A DNA stretch of 21,629 nucleotides, taken from NCBI GenBank assembly GCA_964431205.1, contig CAYSIX010000047.1, positions 1 through 21,629 of the forward strand, read 5' to 3'. The notes under the pieces are model-generated. The model saw only the letters and a program-made list of their open reading frames with translations. It did not search any database and was not told the origin of the DNA. Position numbers and translations under genes: made by a program. Below, piece after piece: positions 14,074 through 21,024 of this stretch (position 1 is the stretch's first letter; every line of letters begins with the position of its first letter). The stretch comes from CAYSIX01 sp964431205. Lineage in GTDB: Bacteria > Planctomycetota > Phycisphaerae > Phycisphaerales > Phycisphaeraceae.

Positions 14074-15341
14074 CGCCTGGCCTTGAGCTCGAAGCGCGGG
14101 AGCGAGCCCGGCTCCGCGAGCCGCACCGGCACCCGCAGCGTAAACGCCGCCCGACAGGCCGCTTCGACCCGCCTCGCCAGCGCGTCGCCGGCCTCCGCAT
14201 CGTCGGCCGGCTCGATCACCAGCGTCATCTCCGGCAGCGCCCGGGATCGCGAGACCTCCACACGATACTCCGCAACCCCGCCGACCGATCGAACCACCTC
14301 GTCCACCGCGCTGGGGAAGACATTCACGCCGCGCACCGTGGTCATGTCGTCCACCCGGCCGATGATCCCGCCGACCAGCGCCGGGTCGGCCTCGCCGCGC
14401 TCGTGATACTTCGGCCCGCCGAGGCGCACCACGTCGCCCGTACGGTAGCGCAGCAGCGGCGAGCCGACACGACCGAGGTTCGTCAGCACCAGTTCGCCCA
14501 TCCGGCCCGGCTCGACGGGCTCGGCCGTCTTCGGGTCGATCACCTCGGTCAGGAAGCCCTCGGCGATCACACGCAGCACGCCGGGGTATCTCGGACACGC
14601 GTGGCTGACCGGGCCGATCTCGGTCATGCCGTGATGGTCAAAGACCGTGGCGCCGGGCCAGAGCCGCTCGATCTCGGCGCGCGTGGCCGGCACGCTGCCG
14701 CCCGGCTCACCGGCGACCACGATGGTTCGGACCCCCGCCTCGCTCAGGTCGATCCGCTCCCGCGCCGCCGTCTGACCGAGGTGGATCGCGTACGTCGGCG
14801 TGCAGCACAGCACCGTCACGCGGTTGTCCAGGATCGCGCGCAATCGCCCGAGGCTGGTCATCCCCCCGCCGGGGATGCAGAGGCAGCCCATCTCGGCGGC
14901 GGCCTCGAACGCCAGCCAGAACCCGATGAACGGGCCGAACGAAAATGCGAACAGCACGCGGTCGCGCGGAGTCACGCCCGAGGCCTCGAACACCCGCCGC
15001 CACAGGCCGACCATCCAGGCCCAGCTCTGGGGCGTGTCGAGCCAGCGCAGCGGCGTCGCCGTCGAGCCGCTTGTCTGCGAGTAACGCGTGTACCGTTCGA
15101 GCGGGAAGGTGAGGTTGCTGCCGTAGGGTGGATTCGCGGCGTGGTCTTCGACGAGCTGCCGCTTGTCGGTCAGCGGCATGCGACGGGTGAAGGTCTCGAG
15201 GTCCGGCAGGTCCGCGTTCAGGCCTGCGCGCTGCAGGATCGGCCCGTAGTAGCGGTTGCCCTCGGCCAGCGCCGCGATCAGCCTGCGCAGCGCGTCGAGC
15301 TGAACGGCCTGCACGTCCACCGTGTCGCCTCGGCCCGGCAT
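14058..15341 (-). CDS. PaaK-like aryl/acyl-CoA ligase (adenylate-forming enzyme)
   Basis: The protein has 427 residues, matching phenylacetate-CoA ligase family members (about 430). Such enzymes adenylate a carboxylic acid, often aromatic, and transfer it to CoA. The nucleotide loop is YSQTSGSTATPLRW (about 88-101), the second motif is HHGMTEIGPVSHAC, the ribose-binding region is YRTGD, and the C-terminal domain has GRVDDMTTVRGVNVFPS and ends with PRFELKARRWIE, whose lysine corresponds to the usual catalytic one. GAGGTGA at 15352-15346 supports the start at 15341. The neighbouring chorismate-lyase-like gene suggests hydroxybenzoate or a relative as substrate; phenylacetate itself is unlikely because no other paa gene is present. 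Some family members load carrier proteins or act in coenzyme F390 chemistry instead. Family assignment is firm, substrate is inference. Confidence 0.88.
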   Translation of the reverse strand: MPGRGDTVDVQAVQLDALRRLIAALAEGNRYYGPILQRAGLNADLPDLETFTRRMPLTDKRQLVEDHAANPPYGSNLTFPLERYTRYSQTSGSTATPLRWLDTPQSWAWMVGLWRRVFEASGVTPRDRVLFAFSFGPFIGFWLAFEAAAEMGCLCIPGGGMTSLGRLRAILDNRVTVLCCTPTYAIHLGQTAARERIDLSEAGVRTIVVAGEPGGSVPATRAEIERLWPGATVFDHHGMTEIGPVSHACPRYPGVLRVIAEGFLTEVIDPKTAEPVEPGRMGELVLTNLGRVGSPLLRYRTGDVVRLGGPKYHERGEADPALVGGIIGRVDDMTTVRGVNVFPSAVDEVVRSVGGVAEYRVEVSRSRALPEMTLVIEPADDAEAGDALARRVEAACRAAFTLRVPVRLAEPGSLPRFELKARRWIET

Positions 15342-15388
15342 GCGGTCACCTCAAGGTTCACCCGGATGTCACGCGAACAGGCGGCGCC

Positions 15389-15889
15389 TCACGTCGGCCG
15401 GTACAGCGTCACGAGGCTGGCGCCCACCGCGGCGAGCACGATGCCCAGCACGAACGGCCAGTTCAGCGACGCCCACCCGCCGCGCGGCGGGTGCCAGCTC
15501 AACGCCACCACCGCGTTCACGATCGGCGCGCCCGCGAAGATGATCGACATGACCACCGCCGGCGTGCCACGCGCCCCGAACGCCAGCAGCACGCCGAACG
15601 CCCCGATCGCGCCGACCGTCCCGGCCAGCAGCGACCAGCCCATCCCCGCCACCGGCATCGACCAACCCGCGCCGTTCAGCCGCAGCACCACCAGCGGCGC
15701 GATCACCGCCGTCAGAAAATACGCCAGCCCGACAAACAGGAACGCCTTGTACCGGCCGTTCACCGCGTCGGCCATCTCGACCTGACCCTTGTGCAGAAAC
15801 ACGCCGTACAGGCCCCACGTGCTCACGGTCAGCAGGGCAAATCCCAGCCACGCCACCCCGGCGTTGGAAGCCGTCGTCTCTGCGGGCAT
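15389..15889 (-). CDS. Small EamA/DMT-like integral membrane protein
   Basis: The protein has 166 residues. AAAGG at 15900-15896 touches an ATG at 15895 but is six bases from the in-frame ATG at 15889, so the latter (MPAETTASNAG) is chosen. About five hydrophobic helices are visible: GFALLTVSTWGLYGVFL, FLFVGLAYFLTAVIAPLVVL, GMGWSLLAGTVGAIGAFGVL, VVMSIIFAGAPIVNAVVAL and FVLGIVLAAVGASLVTLY. Both the helix pattern and the small-residue composition resemble half of a drug/metabolite transporter, though it is short for a complete one (usually 10 helices). It lies between the ligase gene (47 bp away) and the thioesterase gene (78 bp). It may dimerise, or help move a pathway product; neither is shown. 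Confidence 0.75.
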   Translation of the reverse strand: MPAETTASNAGVAWLGFALLTVSTWGLYGVFLHKGQVEMADAVNGRYKAFLFVGLAYFLTAVIAPLVVLRLNGAGWSMPVAGMGWSLLAGTVGAIGAFGVLLAFGARGTPAVVMSIIFAGAPIVNAVVALSWHPPRGGWASLNWPFVLGIVLAAVGASLVTLYRPT

Positions 15890-15967
15890 CGTCATCCTTT
15901 CGTCTCGCTCACCGATGTCTCGTACCTCTCGCGGCGACGCCGAGCCACTCGGTCACTGCCAACGCGT

Positions 15968-16444
15968 TCACGCCCGTCGCGGGTCCGCGTTCAGCTCCGC
16001 CAGCACGTCCGCCGGCGCCGCCTCGATCCGCTCGGCGATCCGACGTGGCACCTCCACCGCCTGCATCGTCCCGTCCTCGCTGAGCTCGACGCACACCAGC
16101 GTGATCCGCCCCCGAGCCACGTCCAGCCAGCCCTTGTCCTGCTCCCGTGCCCGCCGGATCACGTGCACGCACTCCATCGACCGCGTGCTCACCCGCGTCA
16201 CCAGCGTGCGCACCTCCGCCTCGTCCTCGAACCGCAGCGGCGCCAGAAATCGACACGACGCATCGACCCGCGGCCAACTGATCTTCCGGCCTTCCAGCTC
16301 CATGTGCACACTCAGCCCCTGCGCACGGAAAAAAGCGTGCTCGGCGTCCTCCATCCAGCGGAAGAAGTTGGCGAAGTGCATCAGACCGGCCATGTCCGTC
16401 TCCGAGAACGCCACCCGCCTGGTCATCCGATGCTCGTACGCCAT
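15968..16444 (-). CDS. Hotdog-fold acyl-CoA/ACP thioesterase (4HBT, YbgC/FadM-like)
   Basis: The protein has 158 residues, a little over the usual 130-140. The N-terminal motif FSETDMAGLMHFANFFRWMEDAE (about 13-35) is the 4HBT signature, with the catalytic-type aspartate D17 and the following hydrophobic-helix residues. These enzymes hydrolyse acyl or aroyl thioesters of CoA or carrier protein in the cytoplasm. It lies 27 bp after the glycosyltransferase and upstream of the CoA ligase gene. Thioesterases of this type accompany aryl polyene, flexirubin and related clusters, where they release or proofread chains. The start at 16444 has no strong ribosome site; an alternative start is M7 at 16426. 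Family firm, role inferred. Confidence 0.88.
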   Translation of the reverse strand: MAYEHRMTRRVAFSETDMAGLMHFANFFRWMEDAEHAFFRAQGLSVHMELEGRKISWPRVDASCRFLAPLRFEDEAEVRTLVTRVSTRSMECVHVIRRAREQDKGWLDVARGRITLVCVELSEDGTMQAVEVPRRIAERIEAAPADVLAELNADPRRA

Positions 16445-16471
16445 CGTGAGATCCCGTGTCCCGGCCCGTCG

Positions 16472-17803
16472 TCAGGCCCCCGATTCGACCCCCGCCGCCG
16501 CCGGCCGCGTCAACCGCTCCACCACTTCGATCACCCCCGACGCCATGTGCCGATCCGTGAACCGCTCCATCACGGCACGGTGACCGGCCCGGCCCATCTC
16601 GCCGCGCCGCGACTCGTCGGCCAGCAGCTCAGCCAAGGCGTCGGCCAGGGCGTCCGGATCGTCCGGCTCGACCAGCATACCCCCGCCCGACCCCTCAATG
16701 ATCTCAGGAAACGCCCCGTGCCGCGGCTGCACCACCGGCACCCCACACGCCCACGCCTCCAGCACGTACAGGCCGAACGACTCGTCCGCCGTCGCCGGCA
16801 CGCACAGCACCGAGAACCCCGGCACCAGGGCGCACTTCTCGGCCCGGGTGAGGTTGGCCCGCCAATCGACCGCATCGATCATTCCGGCGTCCGCGAGCGG
16901 GCGGCGAAGCGACTCGACGTAGGCGCGGTCGCTCGGCGTCACGGCGCCGGCCAGGCACAGCCGCGCGCCGGACGCCGAATCGCGCCGCCGCAGGCGGATG
17001 AACGCCTCGACCAGCAGCGCGGGGTTCTTGGCCGGGCACAGCCGGGCGAGGAAGCCGAGCGTCGGCGGATCCGGGCGCGTCGCGGAGGGCACGAAACCCT
17101 CGAGGTCGATGCCGTTGTGCACCACGTGCCAGCGTTCGGGGGCGAGCCGCAGCCGATCGGCCATGCGCCGGCCGTAATGTTCGCTGACGGCGATCCAGGC
17201 GGTCACGGCGTCGCTCGTGTCGCGCAACGCGTCCCACGCGCGCGCTCGCCAGGGCTCGATAAGGCTGTCGAGAAACCCCGACTCGCCGTGCAGTGTGCAG
17301 ACCACGGGCACGTCGAGCGTCCGGGCGATCGGTTCGGCCAGGCCGGCGAGCAACGCGTTGTTCAGCAGCACCGCGTCGGGCCGGGGCTGACGCCGCAGCC
17401 AGTCCAGGAGCCGGGCCAGTTCCTTTCGCTGTGCGCTCGATCGGCCGCGGAGCATCGAGACGGTCAGGGCACCCAGGTCGGCGGCGCGGGTCATGCCGGC
17501 GTGGTCGGCCGCGCGTCGCAGCAGCGAGGGACGATCGAGCCAGCGATCCAGCCAGCGCGGCGTGTGTCGAAACAGGGCCGCCTTCTGTTGCAGATAGACG
17601 TTGATCCCGCCGAAGAACAGCTCGCCCGAGCCGTTGAGCACCTCGGTCTCGTGGGTGGCGTCGTCGAAGACCTGCGGCAGATACATCGGCGCGCTGGTGG
17701 CCTCGTGCCCGAGCCGGCGCAACGCGCGGACCAGCGTGTGGTCTCGCAGGCAGCTCCCGCAGTGAAAGTTGCCCGTGCCCGGGGTGAGCAGCAGCAGTCT
17801 CAT
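16472..17803 (-). CDS. Family 4 (GT-B fold) glycosyltransferase
   Basis: The protein has 443 residues. The N-terminal half begins MRLLLLTPGTGNFHCGSCLRD, with a glycine-rich acceptor loop. The C-terminal half has the donor-site pieces typical of GT4 retaining enzymes: VHNGIDLEGFVPS (about 237-249), LGFLARLCPAKNPALLVEAF and the E-x7-E motif in DESFGLYVLEAWACGVPVV, followed by EIIEGSGGGMLVEPDDPDALADAL. It would transfer a sugar from a nucleotide donor to a lipid, polyketide or glycan acceptor at the cytoplasmic face of the membrane; no signal peptide or anchor is seen. Its ATG overlaps the stop of the halogenase-like gene (ATGA), so it is translationally coupled to it and probably decorates the product of that pathway. 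Acceptor and sugar are unknown. Confidence 0.92.
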   Translation of the reverse strand: MRLLLLTPGTGNFHCGSCLRDHTLVRALRRLGHEATSAPMYLPQVFDDATHETEVLNGSGELFFGGINVYLQQKAALFRHTPRWLDRWLDRPSLLRRAADHAGMTRAADLGALTVSMLRGRSSAQRKELARLLDWLRRQPRPDAVLLNNALLAGLAEPIARTLDVPVVCTLHGESGFLDSLIEPWRARAWDALRDTSDAVTAWIAVSEHYGRRMADRLRLAPERWHVVHNGIDLEGFVPSATRPDPPTLGFLARLCPAKNPALLVEAFIRLRRRDSASGARLCLAGAVTPSDRAYVESLRRPLADAGMIDAVDWRANLTRAEKCALVPGFSVLCVPATADESFGLYVLEAWACGVPVVQPRHGAFPEIIEGSGGGMLVEPDDPDALADALAELLADESRRGEMGRAGHRAVMERFTDRHMASGVIEVVERLTRPAAAGVESGA

Positions 17804-19080
17804 GACGCGTGAACCAGCGGCCGACCGTGCGGCAGCGGCGCCGGCAGCTCGGCGAACTCACCCACCGCGGCGAACAGGCCGTCGAAGTCGCGGAACAGGT
17901 CGCCGATCAGGCAGTCGGTCAGGTCACCTCGCTTGTCCGGGTGCTTGCGGATCAGCCGACCGAAGCTGAAGTTCGGATCGTAGAAGGCGTAGACGAGGTT
18001 GCGCATCGCCTCGATGCCGCGGCACATCGTCTCGCCGTAATCGCCGAACGCCTCGGCCGAGGTGTCGCCGCGCTCCAGCGCCGCGTCGACCGCGTCCGCG
18101 CCCAGTTCCCCGCTCTTGAGCGCCAGGAACACGCCCGAGCTGAACACCGGATCGAGGAACGCGAACGCGTCGCCGATCAGCAGCAGCCCGTCGCCGGCGC
18201 AATGCTTCGAGCGGTACGAGTAATCGCCCGTCACCCAGAACCGCCCGACCTGCCGCCCCGGCGCCAGGTGCTCGGCGATCCAGCGATTGTTCGGGATCTC
18301 ACGCGCGAACACCGCCGACGGCTCCTTCACGCCGTCGCGGTACAGGTACTCGCGCTCGGCTACGACGCCGACGCTCACGCGATCGTCCGGCAACGGGATG
18401 TACCAGAACCAGCCCTTGCCCGGCAGATACGCGACCGTCGTCGCGCCGGCGTCGAGCCCCTCGTCGCGCTTGGCGCCCTCGTAGTAGCACCACACCGAGA
18501 TCTTGTTGAGCTTCGGGTCGCGCACGCGCCAGCCCTTGCGGTTCAGCGAAAACATGTCGCGGCCGGACGCGTCGATCGTGATCGGCGCTCGAACCTCGAC
18601 CGATCGCCCGTCGGACAGCACCGCCCGCACGCCGACGGCGCGGTCGTTCTCCTCGATCAGCTCCTTGACCATCGCGCCCTCGTGGACGGTCGCGCCCTTC
18701 TGCGCGGCGTTGTCGAGCAGCATGCGGTCGAACTCGCTGCGCACGACCTGCCAGGTCGTGGAGCAGGGGTGATCGAGGTGCTGAAAGAAGTAGAACGGCT
18801 GAGAGACGTGGCCGTCCTCCCGGGCAAACTGCACGCTGTACTTTTTCGGGAAGCGGGAGGACTGGAGCCGTTCGACCAGCCCGAGGCGATCGAGCGTGAA
18901 GTAGCAGAACGGCATGAGCGACTCGCCGATGTGGTAGCGCGGGAACCGCTCCTTTTCGAAGAGGATGACCCGGCGGCCTTTTTCGGCGAGCAGCGCCGCC
19001 GCCGTCGCCCCCGCGGGCCCGCCGCCGATCACCACCACGTCGCAGTCGCGGTCCTTGCCGTTTCCGTTGCCGCCGATCAT
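17800..19080 (-). CDS. FAD-dependent oxidoreductase of the flavin-dependent halogenase / geranylgeranyl-reductase type
   Basis: The protein has 426 residues. The start MIGGNGNGKDRDCD at 19080 overlaps the previous stop (ATGA); the frame extends further upstream only as shadow. The FAD loop VIGGGPAGATAAALLAEKG is at 17-35, and RYHIGESLMP (48-57) is the second family motif. FPKKYSVQF holds lysines K79/K80 near where halogenases place their catalytic lysine. GWFWYIPL contains W-x-W-x-I-P (224-229), the motif associated with flavin-dependent halogenases that suppresses ordinary monooxygenation. DAFAFLDPVFSSGVFLAL (304-321) is the third flavin-contact region. It may therefore chlorinate or brominate a tethered aromatic acid or polyene, as in xanthomonadin and some flexirubin pathways. 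The same fold also includes reductases and hydroxylases, so halogenation is likely but not certain. Confidence 0.85.
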   Translation of the reverse strand: MIGGNGNGKDRDCDVVVIGGGPAGATAAALLAEKGRRVILFEKERFPRYHIGESLMPFCYFTLDRLGLVERLQSSRFPKKYSVQFAREDGHVSQPFYFFQHLDHPCSTTWQVVRSEFDRMLLDNAAQKGATVHEGAMVKELIEENDRAVGVRAVLSDGRSVEVRAPITIDASGRDMFSLNRKGWRVRDPKLNKISVWCYYEGAKRDEGLDAGATTVAYLPGKGWFWYIPLPDDRVSVGVVAEREYLYRDGVKEPSAVFAREIPNNRWIAEHLAPGRQVGRFWVTGDYSYRSKHCAGDGLLLIGDAFAFLDPVFSSGVFLALKSGELGADAVDAALERGDTSAEAFGDYGETMCRGIEAMRNLVYAFYDPNFSFGRLIRKHPDKRGDLTDCLIGDLFRDFDGLFAAVGEFAELPAPLPHGRPLVHAS

Positions 19081-19661
19081 GTCTGTGTCTCCGTTTCCCG
19101 CCGGACGCCGTCGCGCTGCGGCGGCAGGACCTCGACGACCTCCGCCAGCGTTCGCTCCCCGTCGTCCATCAGCACGTTCCGTCGGCCGTACAGCCGCTCC
19201 GCACCGTCCAGGCCGAGCAATCCACGCAGTTCCGCGCCGGGTCGGATCGAGAAGAAGCCGCTCGGTCGGCACCGACACGCCATCCCCGCGTCACGAATGA
19301 TCGCGCCCAGCGGTTGGCGCGACTCCAGAATCTGACGCTGCGCCGCTTCATCGAACCGCTCCAGAACGATCCGGATCGCGCCGAACTCGACGATCCGACC
19401 GTCGGCCTCACGGACCAGCAGCACCCGCCGCAGGAACGCGTCGCGATCGCGCCGGGTCTCCAACGGCCTCAGCACCACCGCCCCGCCGTGGAATCGCTCC
19501 AGCGTCGAGGTCATGTCGCTGTCGTGGGCCAGCAGCGAACGATAGGGCTGCGGGATCGCGTCGGCCTCGATCACGTCGCAGCTCTCGGCGACGTCACCGC
19601 ACGGGCCGAACGCCGTCAGCGGGTCCAGCATGCCCTCGATCGTCTCGCACGGCACCGTCAT
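19077..19661 (-). CDS. Chorismate-lyase-like (UbiC/DUF98 fold) protein
   Basis: The protein has 194 residues, close to mycobacterial Rv2949c-type chorismate pyruvate-lyases (about 199). These convert chorismate to 4-hydroxybenzoate and pyruvate in the cytoplasm. Features that fit the family are LLAHDSDMTSTLERFHGG (43-60); an arginine pair before a strand, LRRVLLVREADG (R78/R79); the turn RQPLGAIIRD (115-124), where UbiC has its PLG-like segment; and a C-terminal strand AEVVEVLP with E177 where UbiC has its catalytic glutamate before a similar VLP/FLP ending. Identity to named members is low by eye, so this is a fold-level call. It sits between the radical SAM and halogenase-like genes with ATGA overlaps on both sides. 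An alternative start is M11. Together with the CoA ligase it suggests an aryl starter unit. Confidence 0.6.
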   Translation of the reverse strand: MTVPCETIEGMLDPLTAFGPCGDVAESCDVIEADAIPQPYRSLLAHDSDMTSTLERFHGGAVVLRPLETRRDRDAFLRRVLLVREADGRIVEFGAIRIVLERFDEAAQRQILESRQPLGAIIRDAGMACRCRPSGFFSIRPGAELRGLLGLDGAERLYGRRNVLMDDGERTLAEVVEVLPPQRDGVRRETETQT

Positions 19662-21007
19662 CGGCCGGCCTCCGCCATCACCGCCTCACGGTGCGGGGCC
19701 TCGAAGAACAGCGGCAGCATCGCGTCGATCCGCAGCAGCGCGTCCCGCGTCAGACGCCACTCGTCTCCGTCAACCGTCAAGTCGCCGTCCGAACGCAGGA
19801 TCGCCAGCGCCTCGGCGAAACGATCCTCCAGCGAAACCCCGAACTTGCGCTCAAAATACGACGGCTGGATCCGCCCGAGCTTGAACTGCAGCACCAGCTC
19901 GCGGATCAGCTTCTGATCGTCCGTGATCGGCAACGCCCGCCGCAGCGGCAGCCCCCCCGCTTCCACTGCCTCGACATACGGGTCAAAGTCCTTCTCGTTC
20001 TGATAGTGCACGCCGCCGATGTACCCGAACGACGAGACGCCCAACGCCAGCATGTCCGCGCCCCGCCACAGCTCGTCGCGGTAGAGAAACTTCGTCCGCC
20101 TCGGGTCCCGCACCGCCGTGTACGCGCTGGTCACCGTGTAGCCGGCCGATTCGAGCCGATCGAACGCCTCGGTCACCCACCGCCGCTTCGTCGGCCAATC
20201 CGCCACCGGCGCGCTGACCTCGCCACGCTCACGCATCTGCTTGAACAGCGTCGTGTTGAACGGCACCTCCATCTGATAGATCGTCACCGAGTCCGGGGCC
20301 ATCTCGATCGTTCGCTCGATGCAGTCGGCCCAGTTTTCGTCGGTCTCCTCGACCATGCCGGCGATCAGGTCGATGTTGATCTGCGGGAAGTCGACGCTGC
20401 GGGCGAAGTCGTACGCGCGGTGGATCGCCCGGCCGTCGTGGGCGCGGTTGTTGATCTCGAGGATGCGCTCGTTGAAGTTCTCGACGCCGAGGCTCAACCG
20501 CGTCACCCCCAGCTCGCGCAACGCCTTGAGCTTGCTCTCGCGGAGCGTGCCCGGCTCGCACTCGAAGGCGATCTCCTCGGCCCCGTCCCACGGCAACGCG
20601 TCACGCAATCCCTCAAACAGGTAACGCAACTGCTTGGCCGAGAGGTAGCTCGGCGTCCCGCCGCCGAAGTAGATGTAGCTCAGCCGTCGGCCGCCGAGGA
20701 ACGCGCGCTCGGCGTAACGCCTCGCCTCGGTCAGCACCGCGTCCATGTATCGCTGGATCTGCGAGGCGTTCTTGTCGGTGTACACCTTGAAGTAGCAGAA
20801 GTGGCACCGCTTGCGGCAGAACGGGATGTGCACGTACAGGCCCAGCGGGGTGCCCGGCGCCGGCGGGCGGTCGAGGGCGGCCTGGGCGTCGGGCACGTGT
20901 TCGGCGGACCAGAAGCTGAACGGCGGGTAGTTCGAGACGAAGTAGCTGCCGCCGGTCGTCTCCGGTTTCTTGAGCACGGGCAGGCGCTGCTTGACGCTGG
21001 CGATCAT
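19658..21007 (-). CDS. HemN-like radical SAM enzyme (coproporphyrinogen III oxidase family, not canonical HemN/HemW)
   Basis: The protein has 449 residues. The start MIASVKQRLPVLKK at 21007 is fixed by GAGGAGG at 21019-21013; the frame extends upstream only as shadow of the propeller gene. The cluster motif is PFCRKRCHFCYF with C64-x3-C68-x2-C71, ligating a 4Fe-4S cluster that splits S-adenosylmethionine. YIYFGGGTPSYLSAKQL (111-127) and ECEPGTL match the SAM-binding and barrel motifs of the HemN group. A HemN C-terminal domain follows (about 350-435). The cysteine motif reads CHFCYF, not the CDF of HemW or CGC of HemN, and a roughly 55-residue N-terminal extension precedes it. Relatives act as methylases, cyclopropanases or chaperones, and radical SAM genes of this group occur in ladderane-type clusters. 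Here it is coupled to the chorismate-lyase-like gene, suggesting a tailoring role; the reaction is unknown. Confidence 0.88.
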   Translation of the reverse strand: MIASVKQRLPVLKKPETTGGSYFVSNYPPFSFWSAEHVPDAQAALDRPPAPGTPLGLYVHIPFCRKRCHFCYFKVYTDKNASQIQRYMDAVLTEARRYAERAFLGGRRLSYIYFGGGTPSYLSAKQLRYLFEGLRDALPWDGAEEIAFECEPGTLRESKLKALRELGVTRLSLGVENFNERILEINNRAHDGRAIHRAYDFARSVDFPQINIDLIAGMVEETDENWADCIERTIEMAPDSVTIYQMEVPFNTTLFKQMRERGEVSAPVADWPTKRRWVTEAFDRLESAGYTVTSAYTAVRDPRRTKFLYRDELWRGADMLALGVSSFGYIGGVHYQNEKDFDPYVEAVEAGGLPLRRALPITDDQKLIRELVLQFKLGRIQPSYFERKFGVSLEDRFAEALAILRSDGDLTVDGDEWRLTRDALLRIDAMLPLFFEAPHREAVMAEAGR

Positions 21008-21012
21008 GAAGG

Positions 21013-21019
21013 CCTCCTC
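21013..21019 (-). promoter_or_regulatory. Strong ribosome binding site of the radical SAM gene
   Basis: GAGGAGG, read on the minus strand, lies five bases before the ATG at 21007, inside the 17-bp gap after the propeller stop. It is the strongest such site in the long operon and suggests high translation here, since the next three genes start by ATGA overlap. Confidence 0.75.
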
Positions 21020-21024
21020 GATCG

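Noticed and set aside
13372..14598. Longer version of the ABC ATPase starting at 14598
   Set aside because: The extra 175 residues are a shadow of the CoA-ligase gene; the chosen start at 14073 gives the standard 233-residue ATPase.
19658..21007. Assignment of the radical SAM gene as hemN or hemW
   Set aside because: The residues around the cluster cysteines and the operon context do not match either; no gene symbol was given.
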